Origin: Favolaschia claudopus | Lineage: Eukaryota > Basidiomycota > Agaricomycetes > Agaricales > Mycenaceae | Assembly: GCA_037176885.1 (NCBI GenBank) | Contig: JAWWNJ010000004.1 | Coordinates: 1,736,001 to 1,800,000 of the forward strand | DNA: 64,000 bases | Direction of reading: 5' to 3' | In this document: positions 36,322 through 48,410 of the stretch, piece after piece | Layout: each line of letters starts with the position of its first letter | How positions within the stretch are numbered: the stretch's first letter is position 1 | Notes under the pieces: generated by a model | Told to the model about the DNA's origin: nothing | Database searches by the model: none | The model's input: only the letters and a program-made list of their open reading frames with translations | Program-made: the position numbers and the translations under genes

Positions 36322-37562
36322 TCACAACTTCGCTTCAGGTTCCGTAGATTCTTCGGTAGACGCCGCAGGAGCGACCGGTTTAACGGGCAAATGCGCATGA
36401 ATCCAAGCAATAGCGTCATCGAGCATCTTCTGCCGGTGGTTGGGTTCGTGTATCAACTCATGAAAACCGTCCTAGTCAAGGAACGTCAAGGTAAGCACAA
36501 CAGATACAGAGAAATCCGATTACATCATAGAAAATTAGTTTTTTATCGTCAGCGACGATCTTGTCATGGAACTCCTTCGTTGCATTGTGTGAAGTTACCT
36601 GAGAAACTTGAGTGAGAGCTGCCAATGAAAGCAACAGCAACAAGCCTCACTTGATCACCGGTGCCATGCAAGAACAGGACCTGTGCGGCAATTTATACCA
36701 AGGGAGTATTCGCATTTTAAAAAAAGCTCACGGGCAAAGACTTGGGCCATTTTTTGTAATTCACGCTTAGTAGCAGATCACCCTAGTATAGGCGCCTAAG
36801 TGCTATATTCACAAGCAACGAAAGCGAAAGCACAAACCCAATTGAACATGTCAGATACACCACGAAGAGTTCCTTGGAGCTTAGCGAGTGGATCGGTGCT
36901 GCACATCCTGTTGTACTCAGCGTCGTGCGAGAGATCATTGAAAGGAATCGGTGTGGGGATGGTCATGTACGGAAGAGGTGCGGCAACTAGTCCTCCGAGA
37001 CCACGAGCAATCTACCAGGGGCGTCTAAAATTCATCACGCCTACTAACCGTTGTTCAAGATACTTACCTTGGACGCCGGCTTGGTCTGCTTAATGAGAGG
37101 GCTGCAAGATACTACTCCAGCGAGAATGGAAACTGCGTCGCGATGAACAGAAAAGCTCAGCGTCTCTGCTCCGCCCATCGAATGACCACCCAAGAACAGC
37201 GGCAAGCCCGGAAACGTCTCTTTCGCGTGATTCAAAGCCCACTGGATGTCCTCCAGCTGATCCTCCGCTGAAGTCTTTCCGTATGAGCTCGACTTTGACT
37301 TATTCTTCGTATCAAGTGCAGTGTTGCCAAAGCCACGCTGGTCGAAGGTGAAGACATTGATACCGTGTGATGCGTACTCGGGATGAGCCTCTGTGTAGCG
37401 ACCAATATGTTCTGCGAAGCCGTGAACGAAGACAAGAACGGCTTTGGATTCAGAAGGAGACGCGTGGTATGTGCGAGTGTAGAACTTTGTCGACTGAGGA
37501 CCATCGAGCCAGGCCTCGGTATATGAGTTCGAAGACATATCGTGGAGTGCGTGTAGAGGCAT
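36322..37562 (-). CDS. YJU3: monoglyceride lipase-like alpha/beta hydrolase (YJU3 type)
   Basis: Six exons from ATG 37562 to stop 36322, about 315 residues. The N-terminus reads TEAWLDGPQSTKFYTRTY; FVHGFAEHIGRYTE is the oxyanion loop; TFDQRGFG follows. The nucleophile elbow is FLGGHSMGGAE with Ser. Acid and base lie in LFLHGTGDQVTSH (Asp) and GFHELIHEPN (His). This order and spacing match yeast Yju3 and animal MGL, which split monoacylglycerol to fatty acid and glycerol on lipid droplets or the mitochondrial outer membrane. A second possible start (MSSNSY) lies eight codons downstream. Confidence 0.88.
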
Positions 37563-37829
37563 CTTGGAGACCTTGAGGTGAAAGAACGTTGAACGTTGAA
37601 GTTAAGTTAGAGAAGGTGATATAACTTGCGCATGCAGTCTCACACTCGGCTAATTTTGTTCCTGGCCCCTGATTCATTTCATTGTTCAAGGTCTTCCGGC
37701 AACAGCCTGCAACCTGGCACTTTTACCGCGAATAGAGGGACGAACAATAATCGTGTTTGGCAACACTAGTCAGGATCGTAGCGAATCATCCTACTGCGAA
37801 TACACTACTTCACATCATTCAAGACAATT

Positions 37830-40800
37830 CTACCAAATTCCATCGACGTTGGTATCCTGAGCAACAAAAGACATCTCCGGAATTTTGACGACAGGAAACT
37901 CGCTGATACGCAGTTTAGCTGCCTAGTACAGCCAAGATAAGCTGAGGTTACAAAGAAGCAAGAAGTATCATACCCCGAACGGCCAGAGCGTGATGTTCCT
38001 GAACGCGCTCAAACAAGTCGCTTTTTCGGGCGGCGGCGCAGCGAACATATCACCAGCAAGAGGCCAGTCAATTAGACACGCGGACACGGTCAAGGTGAAT
38101 GGCGGAAGCCCAGCATCGAAGATCGGCGACGGCAAAACACCTGAAGATGGCGGGGTATTGATGAACGAAAGCGTTGCAGGGTCGATTGCATATTGCCAAG
38201 CGCCTTCGGGAATGAATTCAAGATCGACTGCGCGCGGCTCCTGTGGATGCACAGAGAGTTGTTTCTCCGTTCGCGGAACTACAAAGGAATTTCGTAAACA
38301 TAGTCAAGGAACACACCAGAAACCCACTGTCAAGGGCGTAATTCAGCGGTCCACGGTGAATAGCAATCGAACCGTGAGGGCGGGTCTCTGGCGTACAGTT
38401 TAGTTGCGAGCAGGAAAGACACAAGAGCAAATCATACCAATTCTGATCTCAGCCGGGAGCTCGAGCACCAATTTCGTGAAGCCAGCGCCAACGGCTACTG
38501 GATGGAGACCATTCTCATTGGGTTTGACGGGCTCCGCCGGACCATCATTGACGGAGACAGTTCCTCCAGTGATCCAACTTGGTATGCGCACAAAGTACGT
38601 GAAAGCATTGGTTGCGCTAATCCTCGTGGTGAGGACATCCCCGAAACTAGGACGGCGTCAAATGGATGACAGGCAAAGAAACACGGACAGTCGTACGGAT
38701 AAAGTGTTGAGACGGCTACAGTCACTGGGTTGTCTACGAAAGCTGAGGTTCCCGGGGGGACGAAACTAACATGGCGACTTACTCGAAGCGAGAACAGCGG
38801 AGACGGTAAATGGTCCCAGGTAGAGGTGGACCAGTGATTGTTTGTCCGGCGTAATAAGGAAGGCATTTGTAATGAATTTCGGCCATCCCTGAGGGAAGTC
38901 GACGGTGCAGCAGCTATTCGGGCCTTACCAATGGATTGCACAACTGAGAGAATACTGCATACGGATAATTGGGCTCCAGGCCATATGTATTGGATTCTGG
39001 ACCGTCGTTGGGAAATGGATTTGGCTTTGAGGACTTCCGTCAGCACAAAACCAATGCACGAATACGAGGAGACTCTGACTGACAGTCATGTTCTTGCTAG
39101 CCACTTGGTTCTGTTGTTGCAAATACTGACGCGCCCACATGTCTAGCAACCAACTTGGTTAGTCTGATTCCGCCACAAAAGAAGAGCATATGTACCTCCA
39201 CTAAGAGTCGAGGGCAGCGCATTGTATGCCATCCTCTCAACCTGGCGAAACCGTCAGGCTCCTTGCGTTAAGCAGTGGCAGAGTACTGACTTGATCCGCA
39301 AATTTCAGGTCGCCAATGACTTGATACAAGTACGAGCCACTGGTGAACTTTTATGGGCAGCATCCACTAGTCGGAGCGAGAGACCTACGAGAACATAGCT
39401 TCCTATAGTGGAGATACGTCGTGAGCATTAGAGATATAATTGATGACGCGTCTGGCGAACTTACGACCACAAGACATAATTCCGTGCTAAAAACGACCGT
39501 CATGAAAAGTGATATCGTGGCAATAGCATTCACATACTCACCCTCGTACTGCCTCCAAACCAGCAAGGTACTCATCCGCCGCAAAAGCCCCCGACGGTCG
39601 GCCATGATATTGGAACAGCAAATCCCATCCCTTGCTGGCGACATCAAGATCTAGAATCCGAAGTAGGTTCAACACGAGAAAGCAGGAGAAATTTGCTCCT
39701 ACCAGATTGATTGTGCGTGAAACGGTAGGTGGCCGGCAGAGCCTTGAGACCTTCCGCCATGTTCACACCATGCCACTGAGTGCCTCGCTCATCAAAGATA
39801 AACACTATGGCGAAGGGACATGTATGCGCACCGAAAGCTCGGGGAAAGGATTCTCCAATTTCTCCGCTAGAGCAAGCAGACATGGAAGGGGGTTTCCAAC
39901 ATATATTTTGGAACCAACCTTCGAGTTTCGGAAAGAACTGAATATCAACCGATCATGAGCTTCAGTTTGTTATCGGAAGAAGAAGGGATTACCTTCTCCG
40001 AGAAGACGAGCTCCCACGGGATGCCACTCAATTTAGAGAGATGCATGGTTTCGAGAAGAAGATCCTCCTGCCCATTCGGATGATTTTCATAGAGCCATTG
40101 TAAGACGTAGACGAAATCTTCCCAACGGGTAGCAGCCCATTCATCTGTGCCATTCCCTGGCACACTCCCAAGTTGAATGGAAGCGAAAGAAACCACGCGC
40201 GGAGGCACATACCGGCTTTGAGCATAGAATTTGCGAGGGGTACGAAACGATGCAGTGCTGCAACAACTCGTTCAGTTGTACTTGGGTAAGCCTCGGTCAT
40301 TTGGATCGCGCCAATCATGAAAGGATATCTATTCAAGTGTTAGTCCCTTATTCATTGCTGAATGAAACCGTGGTAGAGTATGCACCTCCCCCAGAGCAGT
40401 CTTCTTTTGTTCGTTCCAACCTCGGGACCGAGCCAGCCGCTCTCGTCTTGCGTGTCAATTACATAGTCCAAAAAATTTCGCGTCTTCTCGTTGATCACGG
40501 TAGAATCTGCAAGAACGCCGCTTGGCACCATCGCATTGAACCAATAGCTCCCCGCTGAAATCCCGTCTAGGTGATGCGCGTCGGAAGGATTCGTTCTACG
40601 AACCTTCTTCGAGATAGGAATATGCTGCACTTCCACCAACCCAATCCGTGTCTGCTACCCTTGAATACTGTTACCATGCACTCCAAAGGATCAGATTCAG
40701 ATGGACCCCACCAATTGTAAAATTCATGTTCGTGGCCCGCCAACCCATTCATTTGTACCTGCATAGCAGGCACATTCAATTCACAGTGATTGGCAAGGTT

Positions 40801-40989
40801 CTAGCAGGGAACTCACCATGAGTTGGTCGAATAACCATCCAGTAGGCCGAATCTGGCTGAGGGGGAGACTTAGAAAGCGTTTAGGTACGACTTCGCCGGC
40901 GATGAGTTTGATGTCTGGCGAACTCGCGATGAATACGTACGCATCGCGTCGACCAATGAAGCCAACGAGAACAAGACCACAGATAACAT
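37830..40989 (-). CDS. secreted GH127-type glycoside hydrolase (DUF1680, beta-L-arabinofuranosidase-like)
   Basis: A gene of about 15 exons. ATG 40989 opens a signal peptide (MLSVVLFSLASLVDAM). Then LPLSQIRPTGWLFDQLM and FYNWVADTDWVGG mark the N-terminal alpha/alpha-barrel. HGVNMAEGLKALPATYRF and RPSGAFAADEYLAGLEAVRG lie in the barrel core. The ELC of RGTELCLVV and the CC pair in NYPCCTVDFPQGWPKF correspond to the Glu-x-Cys and Cys-Cys positions that bind zinc and supply the Cys nucleophile in bacterial HypBA1. The C-terminal half is beta-rich (RIPSWITGGTVSVNDG, HRGPLNYALD). It probably acts outside the cell on arabinose- or related sugar-containing glycans. Substrate is inference. Confidence 0.85.
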
Positions 40990-41201
40990 GGCTGAAAGCA
41001 ACTGCCAATGGCTTGAGAATGCATCATGTTGGGCGGAGAGAAAGCTCGCGCCGGCCGGGCCGCCAAGTGGAGATCGCGAAGGAAGCCAAATGGAAGCGCC
41101 TCACGGCGCTAGGTTGGACGTAATATACAATGCTTGGATTCTCGTCTATGTCTTACTTACTGGACGTAAAAATGCCGGGACAAACATTTCAACTCTATAC
41201 A

Positions 41202-42478
41202 TTACACCACCAGAAGAGCGCCGGTCTCTGGACGCTCCGAGAACAACAAGCTGATGCTTTCGCCGTTGTGCGTACGGCGAATACTCTCGGCAATCGTTGG
41301 GCTGATGTCTATTGTGACGAGCTTGGAGCATAGAGCTTGATGTTTTGTTTGAGGAATCGTATTAGTTACCTGGTCTATGGTGAGCAAAGTACACGGGAGA
41401 AGCTATACCGAGATACGATACGCACAACAAGCTCCACTATCGGCAGCTGGTCAATCAGGCTCAGATTTGTCTCTGACAGCAGACCTATAGAAACTCTTTA
41501 ACACGACAAAGCTCGACGAAGGGGACGAAAAATTTACCATGAGAGATGACGGCATATATAGCTTTGGCACCTTTCTCATGTAGCGTATTGACTGCAAGAG
41601 TAAGAGTGTTGCCAGTGTCGATCATGTCGTCCACGAGAATTGCGATTTTGTCCTTGACATCACCGACCAAAAGCTCCATTTGTTCTGGTGCGTTTTGCCG
41701 CTTTCGTTCCGGCTGGCGGTGGATGAGGGCAAACTCAACTCCCAGCTTGTCTGCGATAGCTGTTACCCTGTGCACGAGGAGCGCTCAGCATTTGACCGGG
41801 AAGAATGTAAAGTTCTCAAGACCCACCGCTTAGCACCACCGGCGTCCGGACTCACTACAATGCTGTCCTCCCAACCCGAAATCCGACGCTTGATATACGT
41901 GAGTATTAAGGGTTCACACCACAAGTTATCCACGGGGATGTCGAAGAAGCCTTGAATTTGGCTCGCGTGCAGGTCCATTGTGATGACATGGTCACAACCG
42001 GCCACGACTAGCATGTTTGCGACCAATTTCGCGGTGATAGGTGCACGACTCTTGTCCTTTTTGTCCATGCGCGCATAAGGGAAGCAAGGAATGACGGCAG
42101 TGATACGGCGAGCGGATGCGGTTTTGCATGCAGAGATGAGGATGAGCAGCTCCATGAGATTGTCGTTCACGTCGTTGCATCCCGACTGCAAGATGAAAAC
42201 GTCCTCGTCGCGCACCGACTCAGAGATTTTGACATTGATCTCGCCGTTGGAGAAGTTTTTGACAGTACAGGGGACCAGGGGAACGTTAAGCCTGGATTAA
42301 AACCAGTCCATCGACTGAATGGTCTCCCGCAAGAGGGCTCACCGCTCGGCTACTGCCTGGGCGAGCTCAGGATGGCTATTCCCTGTGCACAAAGAGAAAG
42401 AGAAGTGAGGAGCTAAAAATTTTGAGCAATCCGCCTCGGCGCACCGGTTAGAATCCTGATAGAGTTGTTGTGATACAT
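41202..42478 (-). CDS. PRS: ribose-phosphate pyrophosphokinase (PRPP synthetase)
   Basis: Six exons from ATG 42478 ([20 protein letters not shown]) to stop 41202, close to 320 residues. Motifs: [33 protein letters not shown], the Mg/ATP site [26 protein letters not shown], and the PRPP-binding loop [14 protein letters not shown]. The C-terminus holds [20 protein letters not shown]. The enzyme makes 5-phosphoribosyl diphosphate from ribose 5-phosphate and ATP for nucleotide, His and Trp synthesis; it is cytosolic. No extra insertion like that of yeast Prs1 or Prs5 is seen, so it is of the short Prs2/3/4-like class. Confidence 0.93.
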
Positions 42479-42756
42479 CGGAGTAGGAGATGGGGGGATG
42501 GAATGGGATGAAGAAGAGGGCTATTGCATGGATGGTGGTTGAGCGCAAGAAATGTGTGGACCGGTCAAGTTTGTCCTAAAAAGAGTGTCCACCCGAGCAC
42601 AGCCATCTGCTGGTTCCTGCCAATCGATCTTACGTCTCATACTCGGTGTTCAAAAGGGAAACCGATATTTCTGCACTACAGTACTACTACTAGCTCTTGT
42701 ACTAGCTCATGAAGAAGCAGGTCCAAAAAAAAAATATTCCATTGAAAATGCGCGAT

Positions 42757-44633
42757 CTAGGGTGGCACACGAATTGTGATATTCTCTACAACATATTCCG
42801 AGTCGGCGTAGCCCAGCAACTGAGGGATGTAGGAGCTGCCGTTTGCATGTTAGCAAACATGGTGGCCGATCGAGTGAAAATACAAACCTGTTCAGGCCCT
42901 TGACTTTTGTAATCTGGGCAGAGTTATAGCTCGCTAGTCCCCGCCCGACCTCAATGACATCCGTGTCACTAAGTTCGTCGAGAGGCCTGGAATTGACTTC
43001 CGTCGCACTCAGCGACGGGATCGACGTAGATAACGGTTCGAGGGACGCGATGGAAGACGACAGGGAGAAGGCAGCAGGTAGTGCCGGGGTAGCAGGCTGT
43101 GTCTCCAATGAGGCAGGAATCCGAGCCGCCGAATCGTCTGCTGGTACTTCTTCTGCCCTTCGGCGAATCACGATGCGCACGGCCTGCCCAGAGGCAAATG
43201 CACCAATGACTCCATGCACACCGACAGCAAGCAGTCGGCCGCCAGATTCACGGCGTGACAGGACTTTGTGTGCCCCAGCGTCAATGATTATGCTTCCAGC
43301 TGGGTAGAGGGTGTGACTAGTCCAAGACTTCAGGTCGCGCATTGGAAGCGGCGAGGCCGTGAACATGGTATGTGGCGGACGACTGGGCATCAGATCCGAC
43401 ACTTGCGAAACGACCGTTGGACTGGTTCTTCCTGACGCGGGTTCTGAAGGGGTTCCCGGGGTAGACTTTTGCGCATTGTGGTACTCGATTATGGAAAAAA
43501 TGTTCATGGGATTTTTGCTTGAGCAAATTATGGTCGAAACCCCGGCTCCGGTTGCAATTTCGGCAGCGATGAGCTTCGTCTCCATACCGCCCGTTCCAAG
43601 ATTCGATCCAAGAGTAGAGGTGCTTACTATAGAGCTGTCAGATCGCCATTGACCTCGTTCATAAAGAGAAGCGCACCTTGGGATCGTATAGATGCCACAG
43701 ACGTTACTGTTTCGATCTGTTGCGCCAGAGGGTCCTTGCGCGGATTGGATGTATATAGTCCGTCGACGTCAGTCAGAAGGAAAAGGTAGTCGGCATGAAT
43801 CATAGACGAGGTGACGGCCGATAGGGTATCGTTGTCGCCAAATTTGATTTCCTGTGCGCGTTCAATAAAAATGCTAGATTTTTTGAGCAGTCAGAGCGAT
43901 GTTTGATGAATGATCACGGTCAGAGGCGGAAGGCGACATGAACCACACAGAACCTTATCGTCGCACAGACTCGGTGACCATAATCAAACTCAAAAGTTCT
44001 GCTCTGCCTGCCCGATGAAATAGGAACACTTACGCTGACAGAAACAGTATCGTTTTCGTTGACTATAGGTACTACACCCATGGACAAAAGTTCCTTGAAA
44101 GTATTCACTGCATTTAGATATCTCGTGCGCTATTGAGTGTGAGCCATGCCCGGTGGATAATTCATAATCCTACACACATCAGCAATGTCTCCGCGTGTTA
44201 ACAGAACCTGGGCAATCGGCTGCTCTAGTTGACCGAATAAATTGTCCCACAGCGCAATGAGGCGTCCTTGACCAATTGCTGCCAGAGCCTACCGTGCTCT
44301 CAGCATAGATTCATCCTACAAAATCGAAGAACGACAGACCTGCTTACCAGACAGGCTCTTTGGCCTGCTCGGCATGTCCATTCGTTTCAGGCCCACGCCA
44401 ATGGCACCAGAGCTGACGAGAACAACCTTGTGTCCCTGCTTCCGCAACGCGACCACAGTTTCGACGACAGAAGAGAGAGTTGATAGTAAGGGCTGATGTG
44501 TTTTTTCATGAACAATTGAGGAGGTTCCTGGAAAGCAGAAAAATACATACATAAGCCACAAGAGAGAGGCGCACCCGCTGTCGGGCTAACCTAGTTTAAT
44601 GACGATGGTGCATGGGTGGCGAATGCGCGCCAT
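42757..44633 (-). CDS. PRO1: glutamate 5-kinase
   Basis: About eight exons from ATG 44633 ([18 protein letters not shown]) to stop 42757. The kinase domain has [49 protein letters not shown] and [28 protein letters not shown] follows, then a long low-complexity insert ([13 protein letters not shown] and others), and a C-terminal PUA domain ([20 protein letters not shown]). The enzyme phosphorylates glutamate, the first step of proline synthesis, and is usually inhibited by proline. The Ser/Pro-rich insert within the PUA region ([16 protein letters not shown]) is longer than in yeast. It is divergent from BTB paralogue 2 across 190 bp. Confidence 0.92.
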
Positions 44634-44823
44634 GGTGGATTCGAGTCAACAGGTTGTGCAGTGTCGGCGCATTTCGGCCTTGGAGACTTCAGTCGGCTCT
44701 TTTCCGACGTGACATATTTGCGTGGCGTGTGACAGACGCGTCTACCTCTTTCACCACTACCGCCATTGACGCGTTTTTTTGCCACAGAACACCGAGGAAG
44801 AGGGCTTAGTGGCTGGTTAAATC

Positions 44824-45940
44824 ATGTCCTCCGACTCCCAAATTTTTGCTTTCGAAATGAATGTCAACGACGCGGCGTATTATCTCGAGACTGTGATCTT
44901 CAAGGCGCGTGGCTTGGGATCCGAGTCTTTCAGACTCTGGAGTATTAACTTGCAATGCCAAATTCTCTAGGTTGAGAGCACCTTGTTCAAAGTCCCTCGT
45001 TACCAATTTCAGCTCCACTCTGGGAAATTTGCCACTATGCTTGCTCCTGTCAAAGACCAGGAGCCTGTGGGCTTCTCTCGAGAGTCCCCCATCAAACTAG
45101 ACGGCATAAAATGCGTTGATTTCCGAAGACTGTTGAGAGTATTATATCCTTTGTACGCTTGGCTTTCGATCTCATTCCAAATCCTAAGAACTCATATCCT
45201 CTAGCTCTGCAGTTCCAAAAACCCCACTGCTAACTAAGGAAGAATGGATCTCTGTTCTGAGATTGGCAAACATATGGCGCTTTTTGGAAATCCGTAAACT
45301 TGCCGTGGATCAGCTCTCTCAGCACGCAGAATCACTGGAATGCATCGATCGAATTCTGCTTGCCCGAGAGTGCGATGTTTCCGCTTGGCTGCGGTCAGGA
45401 TACACAGAGCTGGCTAGACGCAGGGTTGGCCTCTCCACCGAGGAAGCCCAAAAAATAGGCTTGGAGGCGGCGATGCAAATATACCAGCTGCGAGAAGGCA
45501 TGGTTTCGTCGGACAAAAATCCGTATGAGACCGTCCAACTGGGGACGGCATTTCAGGCCGAATTCCGAAATGCAGACGCTATCATTGCGCCAGCTCCCCT
45601 GGCAATCGCAGCTGCAGCATCCACTCCACCACTGGTAGAGGCACCACCCCCGACGCTACGGAATAACCAGAACCCTTTGACCCTCGATATTAATGGGGGA
45701 TTCAGCTTCAAAGCCGACACCAGTGCATTTCACAATCCCTCTTCAGACAAACCTATCACATTTAAGACGCATAATAGCGATGCGCCCGTGGCATCTGCGT
45801 CTTCCACAAATTCCCCGACCCAAAGCGGGAGTGCTAGCACCGTTGCGGGGCCAATGTCGTCGAGCAGTATTTCGAGTAAATCCAAGACTTCGGGCTCCCG
45901 AAGCGCCACCAACGGAAAGCGTGGCCAGGATGCACAGTAG
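44824..45940 (+). CDS. BTB/POZ domain protein, paralogue 2
   Basis: Exons 44824-44904, 44971-45152 and 45205-45940 give 332 residues. The BTB core reads ETVIFKVESTLFKVPRYQF and FRRLLRVLYPF, then EEWISVLRLANIWRFLEIRKLA and SAWLRSGYTELARR, the same order as the paralogue at 32713-33795. The C-terminus is a Ser/Thr/Pro-rich tail ending GKRGQDAQ. Intron 1 (44905-44970) starts GC, needed because the frame otherwise meets TAG and because the splice rebuilds FKVE. Function of the pair is unknown; BTB proteins usually dimerise or bridge to cullin 3. Confidence 0.8.
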
Positions 45941-46153
45941 GGGATGTTGGAGGGTATATCTATATGCATTCAGTATGATCTAGAAAAATAGCCTATGTCC
46001 CATCTAATGCAGTCGCATTGCACTATTGAAAATTGTCCTCCGTGTATGAGGCATGTTCAGACAACTGACACTCCCCCAACCAATCGCAGAAGATGGTAGG
46101 TTTCCCGAGACCCCCACTATCTTCGAATGCAAGAAACAGAGATGCCCGACCGC

Positions 46154-46807
46154 CTATGTCGTAAAGATCGTATGATACTGTTCCATATGCGTCCTAGGAA
46201 AAATATCAGCACAAACTCCGGACTATTAAGATGAAGCTCACGTATGAGCCCTGCGCGTCTCTTTCTCGACAGTTGAGCGTAGCAGCATCGGCGCTTTGCC
46301 TTCAATCTTCTCCTCGACTTTCGTGCGCACCTGCCCCGTCTCATCGGGTGCCAACTCCTCGAAAGTCCGTAGTTTCCAGATAAGAATGCCACCAGATGCA
46401 CTGCTCTCGTACAGAGCTGCCTTGTGCTCGCGATCGCTTGTCAGGGAGCCCGCGATTGTCACAGTGTGCTTGTAAAGGCCGCCCAAGAGAGGAACAACCT
46501 CTTGGAGCTCAAAGAATTGACGGGGTAAAGCTCCATTCGACGAGCCGTCAGATGGTGGCAGACTCCTGCATCGCACCTCAGTCAACGACTGGCCCTCGGG
46601 GAGCGAGACGTGATCCACGGTGGTCAAGAGAAAGGTAGAGCAAAGGTCGGAGAGCCTGACGCTAGCTTCGAGAGTTTCGCCGCACCCGAGCTTGTCGAAG
46701 ACGGTATCAAGGCTGTGAGGCAGTACTACGGAGTGCTCTGAAGTGAAATTTGGAGTGAATGAAGCCGGCTTAGCCAGTAGACGCTGAATTTGAGAAGCAG
46801 AAGCCAT
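46154..46807 (-). CDS. SRPBCC/START-like fold protein, function unknown
   Basis: Two exons (46242-46807 and 46154-46193) give 201 residues. The sequence alternates hydrophobic beta-like strands: SEHSVVLPHSLDTVFDKLG, then DHVSLPEGQSLTEVRCRSL, QFFELQEVVPLLGGLYKHTV and ILIWKLRTFEEL. This resembles a small helix-grip (SRPBCC-type) protein common in fungi, including uncharacterised DUF families with the opening segment around SEHSVVLPH. No catalytic motif is visible. The assignment rests on secondary-structure pattern and recollection of such proteins, so it is tentative; the gene model itself is clear. Confidence 0.65.
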
Positions 46808-47106
46808 GGATGTTGGAAACAGGTGCGAAATGCATTTACGTAACTGCAGGGCTCCAGCACCAACGCGCTCAAAACGGGCTACTAATTTACGGCTCAAAAT
46901 CTATCGCGCCTGGGCTTAGGGCTGCTTAGGGAATGTCGGGCTTAGGTTGCAGGCGATTAATGGCTAGCAGAAACAAACGTTCTCAGTAAGATACCCAATC
47001 CCTGAGCAACCAGGTAACAACCGTATGTGCAATGCACATCGGGCGTCCAGAGTCGGTGAAGAAACAGAAAGCATGACGTTGTTACAAATACAATAGCCTA
47101 TGGTAC
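46808..47106. other. intergenic region
   Basis: 0.3 kb between the SRPBCC-like gene promoter and the 3' end of the cupin gene. No motif recognised. Confidence 0.4.
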
Positions 47107-47876
47107 TTACTTTGGGGTGAAAGCCGGGTATTGGCTCCGAAATCCACCCAGCCAACCCAGCCAATTCCCCATCACATAATTCGCGACACGTCCTACATTC
47201 AAAGGCATTTCCAAAACGACATCTGCAGAATGCATGAACGTCAGCATCTGGACAGGGTTGGGAGCCAAGTTCTGCATCGTGCAGGAAGACAAGTATCTGA
47301 CCACGATTCAGCATATACCGAATTTGCAATTACATAGGTCAAGAATCACCCATAGAAGTTGCGGACGAAAGTTTCATCGAATCCCGGATTGGGACCTCCT
47401 CGCACGGTGATGTTCACGTCCAAGTCGACTCCAGAGGCAGGGTCTGACCAGAACTGAAACACGCTCGAATGTATTGTTCGGCGATGTGCAACGACGTACT
47501 GTATGCCAGCGACCTGGAGGAATCGTGGCGCTTTCCCCAGCTTGAAGCTTGTGCGACTCGCCGTCAAGAATGTAGCACAAAACCCCACTATTCTGGAGAC
47601 CAAACCAAATCAACTTGAAGGGGGAGGAAGATATGCGTGATTAGCGTACGACTTCGAATGTCTCCGTCTGGTACAGATGCCAATGGTATGGTGCTATCGT
47701 CACGATATTAGAGAAAAACGCGCGTCTGAAAACGAGAGAACCGACGAGTCGCAGTTGAACCTCGCCCAGCACTAAATTGAGGTGAGTTTTGCCGCAAATT
47801 GCAGGAGGCAAAGCTTGTCACCCGGTATGAGGGTTTGAGTGGGCAAAGATTTGCCTAGACGTGAAGCTGCGACCAT
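47107..47876 (-). CDS. cupin-domain protein
   Basis: About five exons from ATG 47876 (MVAASRLGKSLPTQTLIP) to stop 47107. Cupin motif 1 is PYHWHLYQTETFEVNSG (HxH, Glu) and motif 2 is GESATIPPGRWHTFW (second His), giving the usual 3-His/1-Glu metal site. A longer C-terminus (GGPNPGFDETFVRNFYG, then MLTFMHSADVVLEMP) follows, as in a group of fungal single-domain cupins that may be dioxygenase- or isomerase-like. No signal peptide. Substrate and reaction cannot be read from the sequence. Confidence 0.75.
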
Positions 47877-48410
47877 CCGGGCTCTGAAGCGCGTATGTGC
47901 GAAGTGCGCCTCCGAAAAAGGCCCATGCGCCATCGGCTTCGACGATGGGAGCTTGCAAAGGGTGCTGGTATTGATTAGATTCATGCTGCGCCCCAGATTA
48001 TGGACCAACTTTCGGAAACAGAAACGAGAGAGCCATAGTCGTGTGCGTGGGGAGAAAGCCACGTTACATACTGTTCGTGGCGGCACCGGGCAAGTGGGAA
48101 GTTCGAAACAGACGTGGGACCCATCAAAGAGTAAACAAGCGCAAGCATCACGGTCATGTGATCGCGTGTGGCTTGTCCCAGTTCCCTCGATTTCTCCTGC
48201 TGGGTGTTGGGTTTCAGTATACTACGTTGACTTTGTGTGTTACAACTCGCAGGCCATGAAACGTTGAGGACCAGCTCTTGTGTGTGGCGGATTAGATGGC
48301 GGAGTGCAAGGTCAAATCCAGTGTTACCATCGATGATTTTGGATGAGCTTTGTTGCAACGAATGCCCAGGTATAAAATCATCGTGTTTACATATTGAAAT
48401 AAATCTGTAT
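47877..48410. other. intergenic region
   Basis: 0.53 kb between the cupin start and the 3' end of the iminopeptidase gene. Plus-strand ORFs here lack motifs. I see no gene. Confidence 0.4.
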
